The position numbers and the translations under genes are program-made. A stretch of DNA of 64,000 nucleotides. It comes from Mucor racemosus (Eukaryota > Mucoromycota > Mucoromycetes > Mucorales > Mucoraceae). The stretch spans positions 62,001 to 126,000 of the forward strand of contig JAPEHQ010000015.1 of assembly GCA_027405735.1 (NCBI GenBank), written 5' to 3'. Numbering within the stretch: position 1 is the stretch's first letter; each line of letters starts with the position of its first letter. Below are positions 11,664-21,650 of this stretch, in pieces. A model generated the notes under the pieces. The model had not been told where the DNA came from and did not search any database. It saw only the letters and a program-made list of their open reading frames with translations.

Positions 11664-12480
11664 CATACATTCATTTAAAAATTGCAAAAGCGAGCCCGTA
11701 GAGCGATGCCGTAATTGATTATAGCAAGATTAAACGGCTAAGTCTGTTATACTATGATATATCCACTATGTTTTAAATAAAAAAGTGTTCTTTTCTCAAC
11801 TTTTCTTATGTTTAGCCATGTGCGGTCTGAAAATTCAGACTTTGTAGCGGACATTTTCGGGGCTCATTTCATCCTTACCAACACTCATGATTTTGATCAA
11901 AAAATAGAAAAATTAAATTTTGATACCAAAATCAACGTCTAAATATACTACATTGTGAGAGAAAATTGTAGCCATGACTAATACACATTTTATAAATGCT
12001 TAGTATTGAATGTCAAGTAATGAAACTTTGCATTTTCGTCCCAAAAACGGTTTTTTGGTTAAAGAATTTTCATGTAATATTTTACAATAAAAAGGTCTGT
12101 TATTTTTTATTGAGCAAATAGAGCGCTAAATTTTTTATATGTGTATATTTTCTGTTTTTATAATTGGTAGTATAATTAACTCTAAATTTGCAAAAACAGA
12201 AAAAAAAATTGAAAAATGTCAAAATTGATGATCTGAACAAGAATAATTTTTAAAATTAATAATCCGCTTATAAGCCTTGGAAGTCTTAAAAATAAGAGAT
12301 TTCATAATATTTGTGGACTTTTTCAAGAATTTACGATACTGTATCCACTTGATTCAAGTTTATTACTGTAAATCTTTATACATGTTAATATTGTGTGATA
12401 GTTTATTTGATCATAATATAGTCTTAATTTATAATTATTGCGCTAGAGGTGATTTACATTGAGTTTTAGTCTTACCTCTC
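11664..12480 (+). repeat. Dispersed block T, copy a (left arm of a long inverted repeat)
   Basis: Nearly identical, in reverse complement, to 16626-17445, and similar to 30165-30915, 53155-53900 and 62150-62942. A conserved core near 11830-11870 contains the palindrome TCTGAAAATTCAGA followed by CTTTGTAGCGGACATTTTCG. No coding frame is shared by all copies. Confidence 0.85.
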
Positions 12481-12690
12481 AAATATCATAAACATAAACA
12501 TGGCCATCACTGGAACTTATTGCTACCTTTTTGCCGTCTGTGCCCCAACAAGCCGATTTATTCAATGACTTCACCAGAACGAACTTAAGTACTTACAAAT
12601 TGTTCCTCGGTATTTGCATTCAAATTTCATAAATTAAATTAACTGGTTCTTCCATTTACAGTAGTATCAAACGCATCATTATCAACTCGC
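12480..12690 (-). pseudogene. Captured fragment of a cytoplasmic dynein intermediate chain gene (C-terminal WD40), copy a
   Basis: On the minus strand the DNA reads, with frameshifts and a stop, as the last WD40 blade of dynein intermediate chain: an LWNLNAN-type blade start, a GSGK..LNK segment and SSDGHVYVYDI at the end, followed by a GTAAGA donor-like site. Better-preserved copies at 16410-16625 and 53905-54103 make the identification clearer. It is not a functional gene. It sits next to block T and is inverted relative to the 16.4 kb copy. Confidence 0.65.
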
Positions 12691-13117
12691 CTTATGATAA
12701 ATGTCAATCTAAACTTAGAAATATCCCACAGCCATTGTTATACAGTAAGCTATGAAAAGCTTGATTTTTAATAATACAGCAATCAAATATAGAAACAAGA
12801 TGATACTAATAGAATATGGTGAGTATTTAAGATCTAAGTAAGTTTGATAAAGTATGCTTTTAAATCCTTTTGAAAATCCTGAAGCAAACATAACATCTTG
12901 ATCCTGTAATTTCTACCCATCAAAATGTCGTGATTTCCACCACACAATGAATGCACCTTTTATCAATCTTGACCTCATTTTACATTGAGTATCAGTTTTT
13001 TTACCAGTTGTATTTTCTCTGATTCATTAATATTCGGTCATATTGAACGATAGTGTATTAAGTTACAATTTACTAGTATACTGTTGGTATTTTTTGTTAT
13101 TACTTTTAAAACTTGAT
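12690..13117. repeat. Repeat tract shared with 57970-58440 and partly with 16255-16410
   Basis: The stretch beginning gataaatgtcaatctaaact and running to the ATT microsatellite is repeated collinearly at 57990-58440. Its first 160 bp occur inverted at 16255-16410. Short segments on the minus strand look vaguely coding (GGNHDIL near 12945) but the second copy breaks them, so no gene is called. Confidence 0.7.
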
Positions 13118-13119
13118 CC

Positions 13120-13187
<68 letters not shown>
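13118..13187. repeat. (ATT)n microsatellite
   Basis: About 23 uninterrupted ATT units. The paralogous site at 58434-58447 has only about four to five. It yields spurious poly-Ile and poly-Leu frames. Confidence 0.95.
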
Positions 13188-13189
<2 letters not shown>

Positions 13190-13191
<2 letters not shown>

Positions 13192-13430
13192 TGATTATAG
13201 TAAATTTGGCTGGCAAAACCCGGCTCGGCACCAATACTACCAGCATTCATGGGTCATTGTACATTCAGCCAGTTCGATCAACAAGTTGGTTACCTGCTAC
13301 TTACACCTACTAAGATCAGCAAGCCAATCAGTTCTTCTCAACGAATATGAATCCAAATAATCTTCCGTTGCAATGGCAGGTGCTTATAGCTCTGATCCGC
13401 AGAATTGCAAAAGGTTTAGCCTTGTCGACT
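13190..13430. repeat. Repeat R1 with half of a hairpin element at its left edge
   Basis: Matches 58447-58688 closely, 63485-63630 partly, and 44910-45130 in reverse. The left ~45 bp (tagtaaatttggctggcaaa and following) is one arm of the small hairpin element seen complete at 21458-21526. No open frame is conserved. Confidence 0.7.
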
Positions 13431-13560
13431 TGTCGTATATATTATATTTTCAGGTTTGATGAATAATACTTGAAAAATAATTCAATTAAAAGAGAATTAG
13501 TAATTAATAAGTTCTTCAACAGTATAATAAAAACAAGAAATCGTTTATTTAGATATAAAG

Positions 13561-13958
13561 TGATATATCAGAAGTTTACCCAGATGTAGAAATCCACGAA
13601 GAACTATAGAAATCCAACAAGGCATGACATTTAGCAACTCATCATACTAAATGTCATACATAACCACTAGCATTAACAGCGACTATCAGAAACATCATTC
13701 AGGAATACTTGGAAACAATGAAACATAAGCAATCTTACATCTTATTCAAATAATACAATCACAGATTCCCAAGTCCACAAATTCCATTGTATATGATTTG
13801 TTCCCAAATCATATCAAGTACCTCAATACCCGGCAATTCATTAACAATATTAATAATCATATAACTATCTAGAAAACATATAAATACGAAGCATCAATGA
13901 ATTAATAAAATGTATCTTTTACCAGAGTATTTTTATATTAGTATCTTTTGATATAACA
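13561..13958 (+). mobile_element. Solo LTR family F inside LTR E
   Basis: 398 bp, starting TGATATATCAG and ending GATATAACA, flanked by a perfect 5-bp duplication TAAAG (13556-13560 and 13959-13963). The empty sites at about 58905-58925 and 63065-63090 lack it. TATA-like ataaatac and a late AATAAA fit LTR architecture. No internal coding region. Confidence 0.82.
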
Positions 13959-14017
13959 TAAAGTATTACCTTTTATATTAATTTGACATTGAGATCCTGA
14001 GATGTAATTTAAGACAC

Positions 14018-14346
14018 TGCTACAAAAAATAGCAATTAAACAAAAAAAGCGTTGCGAATACAATTATAACTCTTTGATATTTATTTAAGATATAAAGTAA
14101 AGCAAAGGTTTATGGATTACCATAGACTTTGTGATATATTATTATATACTATTTTCTAATTCTATCAATAATACAGTAATAAGATCTTGAAGCAAGATCT
14201 TCATGGTTTAGTTCCTAGTTTGGAAGTACCAGTAGTGGTACAATTTGACATTCTAAAGCTTTGTGTGATTTAAAGTTATTAGATTTTAGATGTTGACTAA
14301 GATCAATTTGATTACTAAACAAACTTCGTATATGTAGTTTACTACA
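14018..14346 (-). mobile_element. Solo LTR related to family C, inside LTR E
   Basis: 329 bp between TGCTACA and ACTACA. In reverse complement its 3' end (ttataattgtattcgc near an AATAAA, then tttttgtagca) matches the end of the LTR at 17496-17853. Flanks are GACAC and AACAC, a 4-of-5 match, so the duplication has aged. The gap is closed in the copies at 58960 and 63130. Confidence 0.72.
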
Positions 14347-14657
14347 AACACTATTGAATTATTAGATCTGTTTGATAGTAACCTATGGATTGAAATGTAT
14401 CAATTATAATTTAGCCGTTCTTGAAGAGCTTGTAAGTTGACTTGTTTTAATGCTGCGCTAAATGTGCTTGGATGTTGATTTGATAGCTACTTGATTGATT
14501 AATTACTGGGATAAAATAATATAGTGTTATAATTAAGGTCTAAGCGTCCTTGGTAGTTACTGGATTAAACTTAGTATGCTAGGAGTTTTTTATATCCGAT
14601 GTCAAGAATTTGCATTCAAATTATCTTCGTTACTATTTTCATTATGATTGATATACT

Positions 14658-14981
14658 TTAGTAAATTGACTAAAAAGCCTTGATCTTATTGCTCTGCTCA
14701 CCTGGGTTGTCTGATCTGCATAAGAGTTTTTATTCTTTCCATCTGTGCAGATCCCTATGCCTATGGAAAGCATAGTTTGGCCGTAGTGCTAGATAATCAT
14801 TGGTCAGAAGCAATGATCCATACTTATAGATTTTCCTTTCCTCTTCCCTTAAATTAGACAATTAATATAAATAGCAAAAGATCTGCAATAGCCATGAAGA
14901 TCTTTATCGTATTTTTGAAAAGAATAAACCACATCTATCCTATATAATTATTTTATTTCTGCTTTATTTCATTTTTTTACA
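14658..14981 (+). mobile_element. LTR-like insertion family K inside LTR E
   Basis: 324 bp flanked by ATACT on both sides (14653-14657 and 14982-14986). It has TATA-like ataaatag, AATAAA and ends TTTTTTTACA. Its first bases are TT rather than TG, so the 5' end may be mutated or misplaced by a base or two. Uninterrupted copies of LTR E lack it. Confidence 0.62.
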
Positions 14982-15010
14982 ATACTGTAGAAGGTGATAA
15001 AGTATAATGA

Positions 15011-16031
15011 TGTTACGCCAGGAGATTATATTAATCTCAAAGCTAAAATATGTACTAAATCATTTAATAAAAATAAAGGAAAACTGTTATAAAAATGAAA
15101 GAGCACACTAAAACTAAAGAACTTTATTATAAGATCGAGCCATCTTCTTTTATATTCACATTCTCTAATTATATGTGCAATAAAATTGAAGTAATTTTAT
15201 AAAAATAAAAAATAAAATAAAAAATAAAAGCGTTGATAAATACAATTATAGTCTTTCCACGGTTTTATTGTGATTAAAAGAAATCTGAAGAAAAAGAATG
15301 ATATCTTCATAAAGTATGCTATATTTATAGGAATTGCAAAATAGTGGATGTTTGTGTGTTGATGCCTATTTTACAGGTGTTCAATCATAATGTCTTTTAT
15401 TGACATTCTTCTTTTATAAGATACTTGGTTGAGATGTTGATACTTTGTTTGATATGATAGAATATCATTAGATGGATATTGATCTTTTAACATTCCAGTT
15501 ATAATTTAAAATGCAACTGAGCTTATTTTTATGGGATGTGATTCCTTATCTAGAATTACTGCAACTGCGATTTTATGAGCAGGAGTTTTGGAATATATTA
15601 TTAATGCAGCATAAGTACAGCTTTATATCATAGGTGTCGTGTTGTAGAAGAAGGTTGTATTTTGATCAGGAATACTTCCTTTTACAGGCACCAGCAATAT
15701 AGAGTTTCCTCGTTATGCTTATTGGGATCTGATTGGAACTCAGTCCTTATGGAGCGAGATTCAGGTACGAATTGAGATCAGTTATTTTTCTAAAATGACA
15801 ATGGCGACTTTGGTCTATAAAAGGTGTCATTTCATTGCAATATGACCTGTTTAAATGAGTCTATTTATATATATTCATATATCCAGTTAAGTCTAGGTGA
15901 CACACACTAGTTCCATATTCCTGCATACACGGAGCTTCATAACATAATACACAGCAATGTAGAACTTAACATAATATCAAACTGTGTCGTAATCTTAACC
16001 AAGGAATGCACCCAGATCTGTGGATGCAACA
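15011..16031 (-). mobile_element. Solo LTR family I inside LTR E, itself interrupted
   Basis: Begins TGTTACGCC and ends GATGCAACA, flanked by AATGA (15006-15010 and 16032-16036). It matches, reversed, the intact 351-bp copy at 45509-45859. It is split by the element at 15176-15839. Net length without that insert is 352 bp. Confidence 0.85.
15176..15839 (-). mobile_element. Solo LTR family J nested in LTR I
   Basis: 664 bp starting TGCAATAAAATTG and ending TTTCATTGCA, with duplication ATATG (15171-15175 and 15840-15844). The empty site is in the intact family I copy near 45695-45705. The U5-like end in reverse complement (tataattgtatttatcaacg region) resembles families C and G. No coding frame. 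Confidence 0.82.
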
Positions 16032-16062
16032 AATGATACTTGGTGGCGTACACCATACAACA

Positions 16063-16255
16063 ACATTGACGCATTATTGTAGATTGAGATAAGCACCCAT
16101 TTCCATGGGTACCACTAGGGTTTTATTATCTAATAATATGATGTAAATCAATGATCTGCAGTGATTTACTATTATAAAATTAATTATATACTGAGGCCTT
16201 GGATGTAAGACCTATGATGATGAGTATTGACATAACAAAGAATTTAAAACCACAC
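16063..16255. repeat. Partial copy of dispersed repeat L
   Basis: Shares segments with 19785-20000 in reverse complement and with 63880-63960: gatgtaaatcaatgatctgc, then a stretch like ggatgtaagacctatgatga. It resembles an LTR fragment but no clean ends are visible. Confidence 0.5.
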
Positions 16256-17445
16256 TTTATCAAACTTAGACGTTAAACACTTACCATATGCTATTAGTAT
16301 CATCTTGTTTTTTATTTAATTGCTGTATTACAGTATTAAAAAGTAAGCTTTTCATAGCTTATAACAATGACAATAGGATGTTTCTGATTTTCTATCGACA
16401 TTTATCATAATAAGGCGGGCTGATGATACGTTTGATACTACTGTAGATGGAGCCGATCAATTTAATTTATGGAATTTGAATGCAAATATTGAGAAACCAT
16501 TGGTAAGTACTACTTAGTTGGTTCTGGTAAAGTATTGAATAAATTAGCTTGGGACAACAAAAAGAATAAAAAGGCGGTAATAGTTTCCAGTGATGGCCAT
16601 GTTTATGTTTATGATATTTGAGAGGTAAGACTAAAACTCAATGTAAATCACCTCTAGCGCAATAATTATAAATTAAGACTATATTATGATCAAATAAACT
16701 ATCACACAATATTAACATGTATAAAGATTTACAGTAATAAACTTGAATCAAGTGGATACAGTATCGTAAATTCTTGAAAAAGTCCACAAATATTATGAAA
16801 TCTCTTATTTTTAAGACTTCCAAGGCTTATAAGCGGATTATTAATTTTAAAAATTATTCTTGTTCAGATCATCAATTTTGACATTTTTCAATTTTTTTTT
16901 CTGTTTTTGCAAATTTAGAGTTAATTATACTACCAATTATAAAAACAGAAAATATACACATATAAAAAATTTAGCGCTCTATTTGCTCAATAAAAATAAC
17001 AGACCTTTTTATTGTAAAATATTACATGAAAATTCTTTAACCAAAAAACCGTTTTTGGGACGAAAATGCAAAGTTTCATTACTTGACATTCAATACTAAG
17101 CATTTATAAAATGTGTATTAGTCATGGCTACAATTTTCTCTCACAATGTAGTATATTTAGACGTTGATTTTGGTATCAAAATTTAATTTTTCTATTTTTT
17201 GATCAAAATCATGAGTGTTGGTAAGGATGAAATGAGCCCCGAAAATGTCCGCTACAAAGTCTGAATTTTCAGACCGCACATGGCTAAACATAAGAAAAGT
17301 TGAGAAAAGAACACTTTTTTATTTAAAACATAGTGGATATATCATAGTATAACAGACTTAGCCGTTTAATCTTGCTATAATCAATTACGGCATCGCTCTA
17401 CGGGCTCGCTTTTGCAATTTTTTAATGAATGTATGATATGACAGA
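16255..17445 (-). repeat. Right arm of a ~1.15 kb inverted repeat (block T, copy b, plus captured gene fragment)
   Basis: Reverse complement of about 11664-12850, with very high identity over block T (a 61-codon frame at 12277-12462 recurs unchanged, inverted, at 16638-16823). The two arms enclose 3.4 kb of nested LTRs. The right arm continues into repeat X/Y, while the left arm is cut at 11664. Confidence 0.85.
16410..16625 (+). pseudogene. Captured fragment of a dynein intermediate chain gene, copy b
   Basis: Plus-strand reading gives TTVDGADQFNLWNLNANIEK, then after a one-base loss GSGKVLNKLAWDN and SSDGHVYVYDI before a TGA. This order is the last WD40 blade of cytoplasmic dynein intermediate chains (LWNLN...LNRLxW...SDGxVxVYD). 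The GAGAG/GTAAGA after YDI looks like the original exon border, so genomic DNA rather than cDNA was probably captured. Confidence 0.72.
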
Positions 17446-17495
17446 CGGTTTTTCTGGTAGAAAAATGTAGGCTTCTATGATAGTCAGATATTGCC

Positions 17496-17853
17496 TGATG
17501 TGAACTACTGGCAGTCTTTCACACATCAAATTGAATTAGTAATGAATAACATGAATCTGGTGTGAGAACCAAGATCATGAAATATAGAAACTTAACTATA
17601 ATTTAAAATCACAAACAACAATTATAGATAATTGTATAACCTGAATTAGTAATTGCTGATCCCTTTTCCCATCAGCTTTAAAACCAAGAAGATCAAATTA
17701 CTGCATTATTAGGAATTTGAATTAGACATTTAATATAAATACCACAACGATCCATCGAGTAGATGGATCGTTGCTTTACTTTATACCTTTAATAAACTTA
17801 GAAGAGTTATAATTGTATTTCCTATCGCTTTTTATAATTACGTTTTTGTAGCA
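17496..17853 (+). mobile_element. Solo LTR family C
   Basis: 358 bp, TGATGTGAACTAC to TTTTTGTAGCA, flanked by TTGCC (17491-17495 and 17854-17858). The paralogous empty site is at about 62163-62170 (reverse strand). It contains TATA-like aatataaatacc, a short perfect stem (acgatccatc and gatggatcgt, 17754-17776) and AATAAA. Confidence 0.88.
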
Positions 17854-18717
17854 TTGCCTACTGTATTTTGTTTAGTTTATGGTTCATGCGCAATAATGCT
17901 ACTTTTACATTGGCTGAAATGTACAATTTAGCAGGGTTTTAATTGCACTAAATACTGTAGTAAGGCCTTGAAAATCCTTTTCTAAGCGTGTGTTTCTATC
18001 TTTTTGTTTTTATATTATTATTCAAAGGATACAGTATATTCATCGTTTGAGAAATCATATCAGACTATCAAGCTGGTATTCTTTTCTTTTATCTGAATAC
18101 GTATGCTAACACAAGGGACTAATGTTTTTAATATAGGTAGCAGTCTATATTAGAGACTGACATTTTTATTTAACCGCATTCCAAGATTAAATATCATTAT
18201 TTATTACTATTGTATTGTTGGGCGTATTTCTTGATTACCAGATTAAATTGAAGGCAATGATATTTACCTGTATCCACTCAACGAAAAGCTAGAACTGGCT
18301 ACAAACCCACGAAATGTTTCAGAAAAGTGGTGATAAAATTTCAAATGATATAGAAACACAAAAAAAAAGGAATAATCTAATGTGTTGTATAATAACCATA
18401 GTTTTGATCATAGCTATGCTTGAAAACAAATCTTTTTACAACTGATAATCGTAAACTAAAATAATAAGTTTAAAGAAGGTTAATTTGTTTTAATTTTATG
18501 GGTGTTAAAGTAACATCTATAATCTTAAGATTTGGATTGCATATAAATTTAAGCAGTAAGCGTTATATATTTAAGTTTATGCTCGAGCAAAAACCATTCT
18601 TGCTGTAAATATTATAGCTATAACCACATTTACAAATGATGATAATCGTAAATATATTGGCTGTTGCATGTATTGCTCTATATCAACAACGCATTGAATT
18701 GTATTATTATTGTTTAT

Positions 18718-19041
18718 TGATCTATCAGAATTACAACATTCGATATATAGAAGATCTCCGACAAATCTAGCAGATCTTATCTATCCAGAAACTGGTTCCT
18801 GTCACCCAGGAACTAACAATGAAACACAACTTATATATAGCAATATTACCACTGAGACATAAGACATAACAAGTTATATTCATACACATTAATAATAATA
18901 TTATCTATTGTCATATCTAATGGATCTCTGTCCATTAGATCTTATCACACAATCCCAATAACTATATAAACCCATATTTAATTCATTCTAATAAACGGTA
19001 CTTTTTACGTTGATTTTAATTTATAAAGTCTCGATAAATCA
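18718..19041 (+). mobile_element. Solo LTR family B, copy 1
   Basis: 324 bp, TGATCTATCAG to TCGATAAATCA, with perfect duplication TTTAT (18713-18717 and 19042-19046). The empty site is near 60475-60485 in copy Q. TATA box ctatataaaccc and AATAAACGG are in the expected order. Confidence 0.9.
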
Positions 19042-19469
19042 TTTATAATCTATAATAATAAAAGCAAATGTAATTTAAACCCCATTATTCCAGTGAAAAA
19101 TGCAATGGAATTTTGAGAACAACGGCACGATGCTCATGTACAAATCAATTTGTGCCCATACGATCAACTCATTATGCTGATGGTCAGATTTTTTATCATG
19201 AACAAAAAGGGATAATGATATGCTTATGGGCAATTCTACTATTAGTATGCACACATGAGATTAATGTCATGCACACGGACAGAATCTATAATTCTGCACA
19301 TACATACAGGCTTAGCGTTGTGCATGTGTGCAGCTTTTTGTTGTTGTGACCATGTGCATCTTGTTATCTTTTTAGCCATTATTCAGTGGGTGCAATAACT
19401 CATCAGGCCATAGTGTGCAGCCCGCCTGGGCATAACAAAATTATCTTGTGTAGCACAGGTCGGTCGTTG

Positions 19470-20690
19470 TAATAACAATACATCCAAAGGATGTAATTAT
19501 ACACATTAATTATAACTATATATATACCTTAGACTGAGAGGTATTGGAGAAATAAATTTTATTTCTATAAAAAAAGTAGAAGTAATAAAGAGATTAGTAA
19601 AGATTCAATTACGGGGAACGTAGTGTTTTTATTGTAAAATGAAAAGGGAACCAAGAACCATTATTAGTTGGTCTCGCCTCCTGAAGATATTTATACTACA
19701 ATTTCTATTAAATATCATCAGTTCTAATAGCAATTGAAACTGAATAAAAGAGCGACAACCGACATAGACATTGCTGCTATATAATTAGATATAAATCGTA
19801 TTTGGTATTATGTCAATACTTATCATAGATCTCACATCCAAGATTTCAGTCTATAATGGGTGTTATAGTAAATCAATGAAGATCATTGATTTACATCATC
19901 ATATTCTTAGATAGTAAAATTCTAGTAGTAGTTACAATTAATTTGTATAATAAATGCATCCAAAGGATATATTGTTAATAAAAGTGTGATTATCAGGGTT
20001 ATACTACTATATAAGGGGCAAGAGACACAGACAAAGACTTATTTGTTATTATGTTTAGGTTTATTTCAGAATATATAATAATAAGGAAGATGATGAGGAA
20101 AACCGACCCCGAAATAAAAGGAATTATGAAAATAAGATGGTTATTTATACTAAATTATTCAAGAGTCCAGTTCCTTTCATGGACTAGACTTCAGGGACAC
20201 AGTGTTAATAATAAATTACTCTACCGTATAACTTGAATGCGAGTAAGTTGATATTGTAATGTGGTCATTGGTTGTGCCGCAGTGCGGGTAGTAATGGAAT
20301 GTCTTGCATAAGCTGGAGATTGATATGCAATTCGGATAAGGTAATAATGTGTGATGTGATTAGGATAGTAGTATAATAATAGATTAAGCTTGACAGGTTC
20401 ACGACAGTGATATTCTGGCAAGATTCTTTGTATAGATCCTTTCGACATTTCAGCATTACGCTACCTGTTCCTATACTTACATTATATTTCATAAAAAACT
20501 TAAAAACACGTGGAATACACATTTTTTTCTTAAAAATTGGTCCAACTTTTTATTTCTACTCAACTGTTTTCTTCACTAAATAACACCAGCAAAAATTATA
20601 TACCAATGTACCTGAGATGCTTAGCTTTAATTCAAAAATGAGAATCAGGAAATATCCTATCGCTAGCAGTTCGTATGAATTTTTTGGCGC
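19470..20690. other. Repeat-derived spacer, no gene
   Basis: 19785-20000 is repeat L, similar in reverse to 63740-63960 (ttgatttaca near 19880, gcatccaaaggatatattgt near 19953). The rest has only short frames, including overlapping antisense ones at 20221-20522 that show no family features. Confidence 0.45.
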
Positions 20691-21650
20691 TAATGTTTCA
20701 GATGTTTACAGGTATTTCACTGCTAAAAATTAGAAATTTTTGAGTCTCCATATATCTGAAAAAATAAGCAATAATGCTAACAATTTTTAATAATAAAACT
20801 TGTTTTGAAGTATTCTATAACATATTTCAGAATAAAAAAATTCTGAATACTTTTTTTTTTTCATATCTTCGATATTTTCGTAGTAAATTTCAAAATATTC
20901 GTTAAATTGAGCAGCATTTTTTTTTAATTCCATACCATTGGCCTCGTGGAGCTCTATTGAACCCAATATAATTCTTTTTAAAATATTGACTTTTCATGAA
21001 GATATCCTCAAAATGTGTACCAAGAAATACCCTCCTCGCTTCTAGCTTCAATTTTCCCCTGCATACCCTCATCCCAAATTCTGAATTTGAAAAAAAATTG
21101 ACAAGAATTTCATTTTCTCTACGAAAAACGATGCTAGAAGGTTCAGCAATGGCTCGGTTGATAGGTAACCTTGCTGTGCATTTTATCAACCACCTATATT
21201 CGAAATTTGTTTATGAAAATGATCTGTATCTGCAAAAAACCTCCAAAATTTCAAACACATTTTACGCGAAATTTAATGTAAACATTTACATGAATTTTAT
21301 TTAGGTGAATACAGAATTCAAATCTATACAGAAACCATTTAGTACGCTAGTCCATCTAATGTTGCAGTTCATGAGCTATTAAACAATTTTGTTTTTTAAA
21401 TCATTTTTCGATCTTTTTATCGAATCCATTTTGAAATCCAGTCACCACAGGCGTTAATATGGTTGTTGTCGAGCCAGCTTATACTAGTAAATTTGGCTGG
21501 CAAAATCCGGCTTGACACCAATGCTAGGCGTTAAGCTGTAATATGAACTATTATTTTGATTATCTCGACAAAAAATTCAGAGCAGCTTTCAGTTGGATCG
21601 ATCTTGAGAATACAAAAAACTAACACCTCAATTAAGGTAATTGGTTTTTA
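20690..21650 (+). repeat. Dispersed repeat block R2, copy 2
   Basis: Same block as 10600-11590 and, reversed, 46010-46985. Copies diverge in A/T tracts but keep acgaaaaacgatgctagaag (21121) and ttcaaacacattttacgcga (21250). A 69-bp hairpin element is inserted at 21458. Confidence 0.78.
21458..21526. mobile_element. 69-bp hairpin mini-element with 8-bp target duplication
   Basis: Flanked by GGCGTTAA on both sides (21450-21457 and 21527-21534). The other two R2 copies have no insert here. Ends are imperfect inverted repeats (TATGGTTGTTGTCGAGCC against TAGCATTGGTGTCAAGCC). An inner stem pairs gccagc with gctggc. An 8-bp duplication is typical of hAT-type insertion, so this looks like an extremely small hAT-derived MITE. 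Confidence 0.7.

Larger units (their letters stand above)
13431..16062 (-). mobile_element. Solo LTR family E, broken up by four to five later insertions
   Basis: Pieces at 13431-13560, 13964-14012, 14352-14652, 14987-15010 and 16037-16062 line up in order with the uninterrupted 528-bp copy at 62957-63484. The interruptions are the LTR-like elements at 13561, 14018, 14658 and 15011, the last with its own nested insert. The outer ends read TGTCG and ACAACA. No matching 5-bp duplication was found around this copy. Confidence 0.75.
17446..19470 (+). repeat. Large repeat X/Y, copy P, carrying two solo LTR insertions
   Basis: Matches 59690-62165 in reverse complement over about 1.4 kb once insertions are removed. 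The segments are 17446-17490, 17854-18717 and 19047-19465. Landmarks: tttagcagggttttaattgc at 17927, the tggtgataaaatttcaaatg stretch near 18328, and tcaggccatagtgtgcagcc near 19404. No conserved long frame. It is contiguous with block T, so T, X and Y are probably parts of one large element. Confidence 0.75.

Noticed and set aside
12277..12462. 61-codon frame repeated identically at 16638-16823
   Set aside because: It reflects the inverted repeat arms. Other T copies (30.8, 53.7, 62.9 kb) break the frame, so it is not a conserved protein.
12900..12990. GGNHD metallophosphoesterase-like motif on the minus strand
   Set aside because: The collinear copy at 58.2 kb disrupts it and no second phosphoesterase motif is near, so it is probably chance.
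13043..13360. Poly-Ile/poly-Leu open frames
   Set aside because: They are translations of the (ATT)n microsatellite and adjoining repeat R1; the second copy at 58.4 kb has a different length and no conserved frame.
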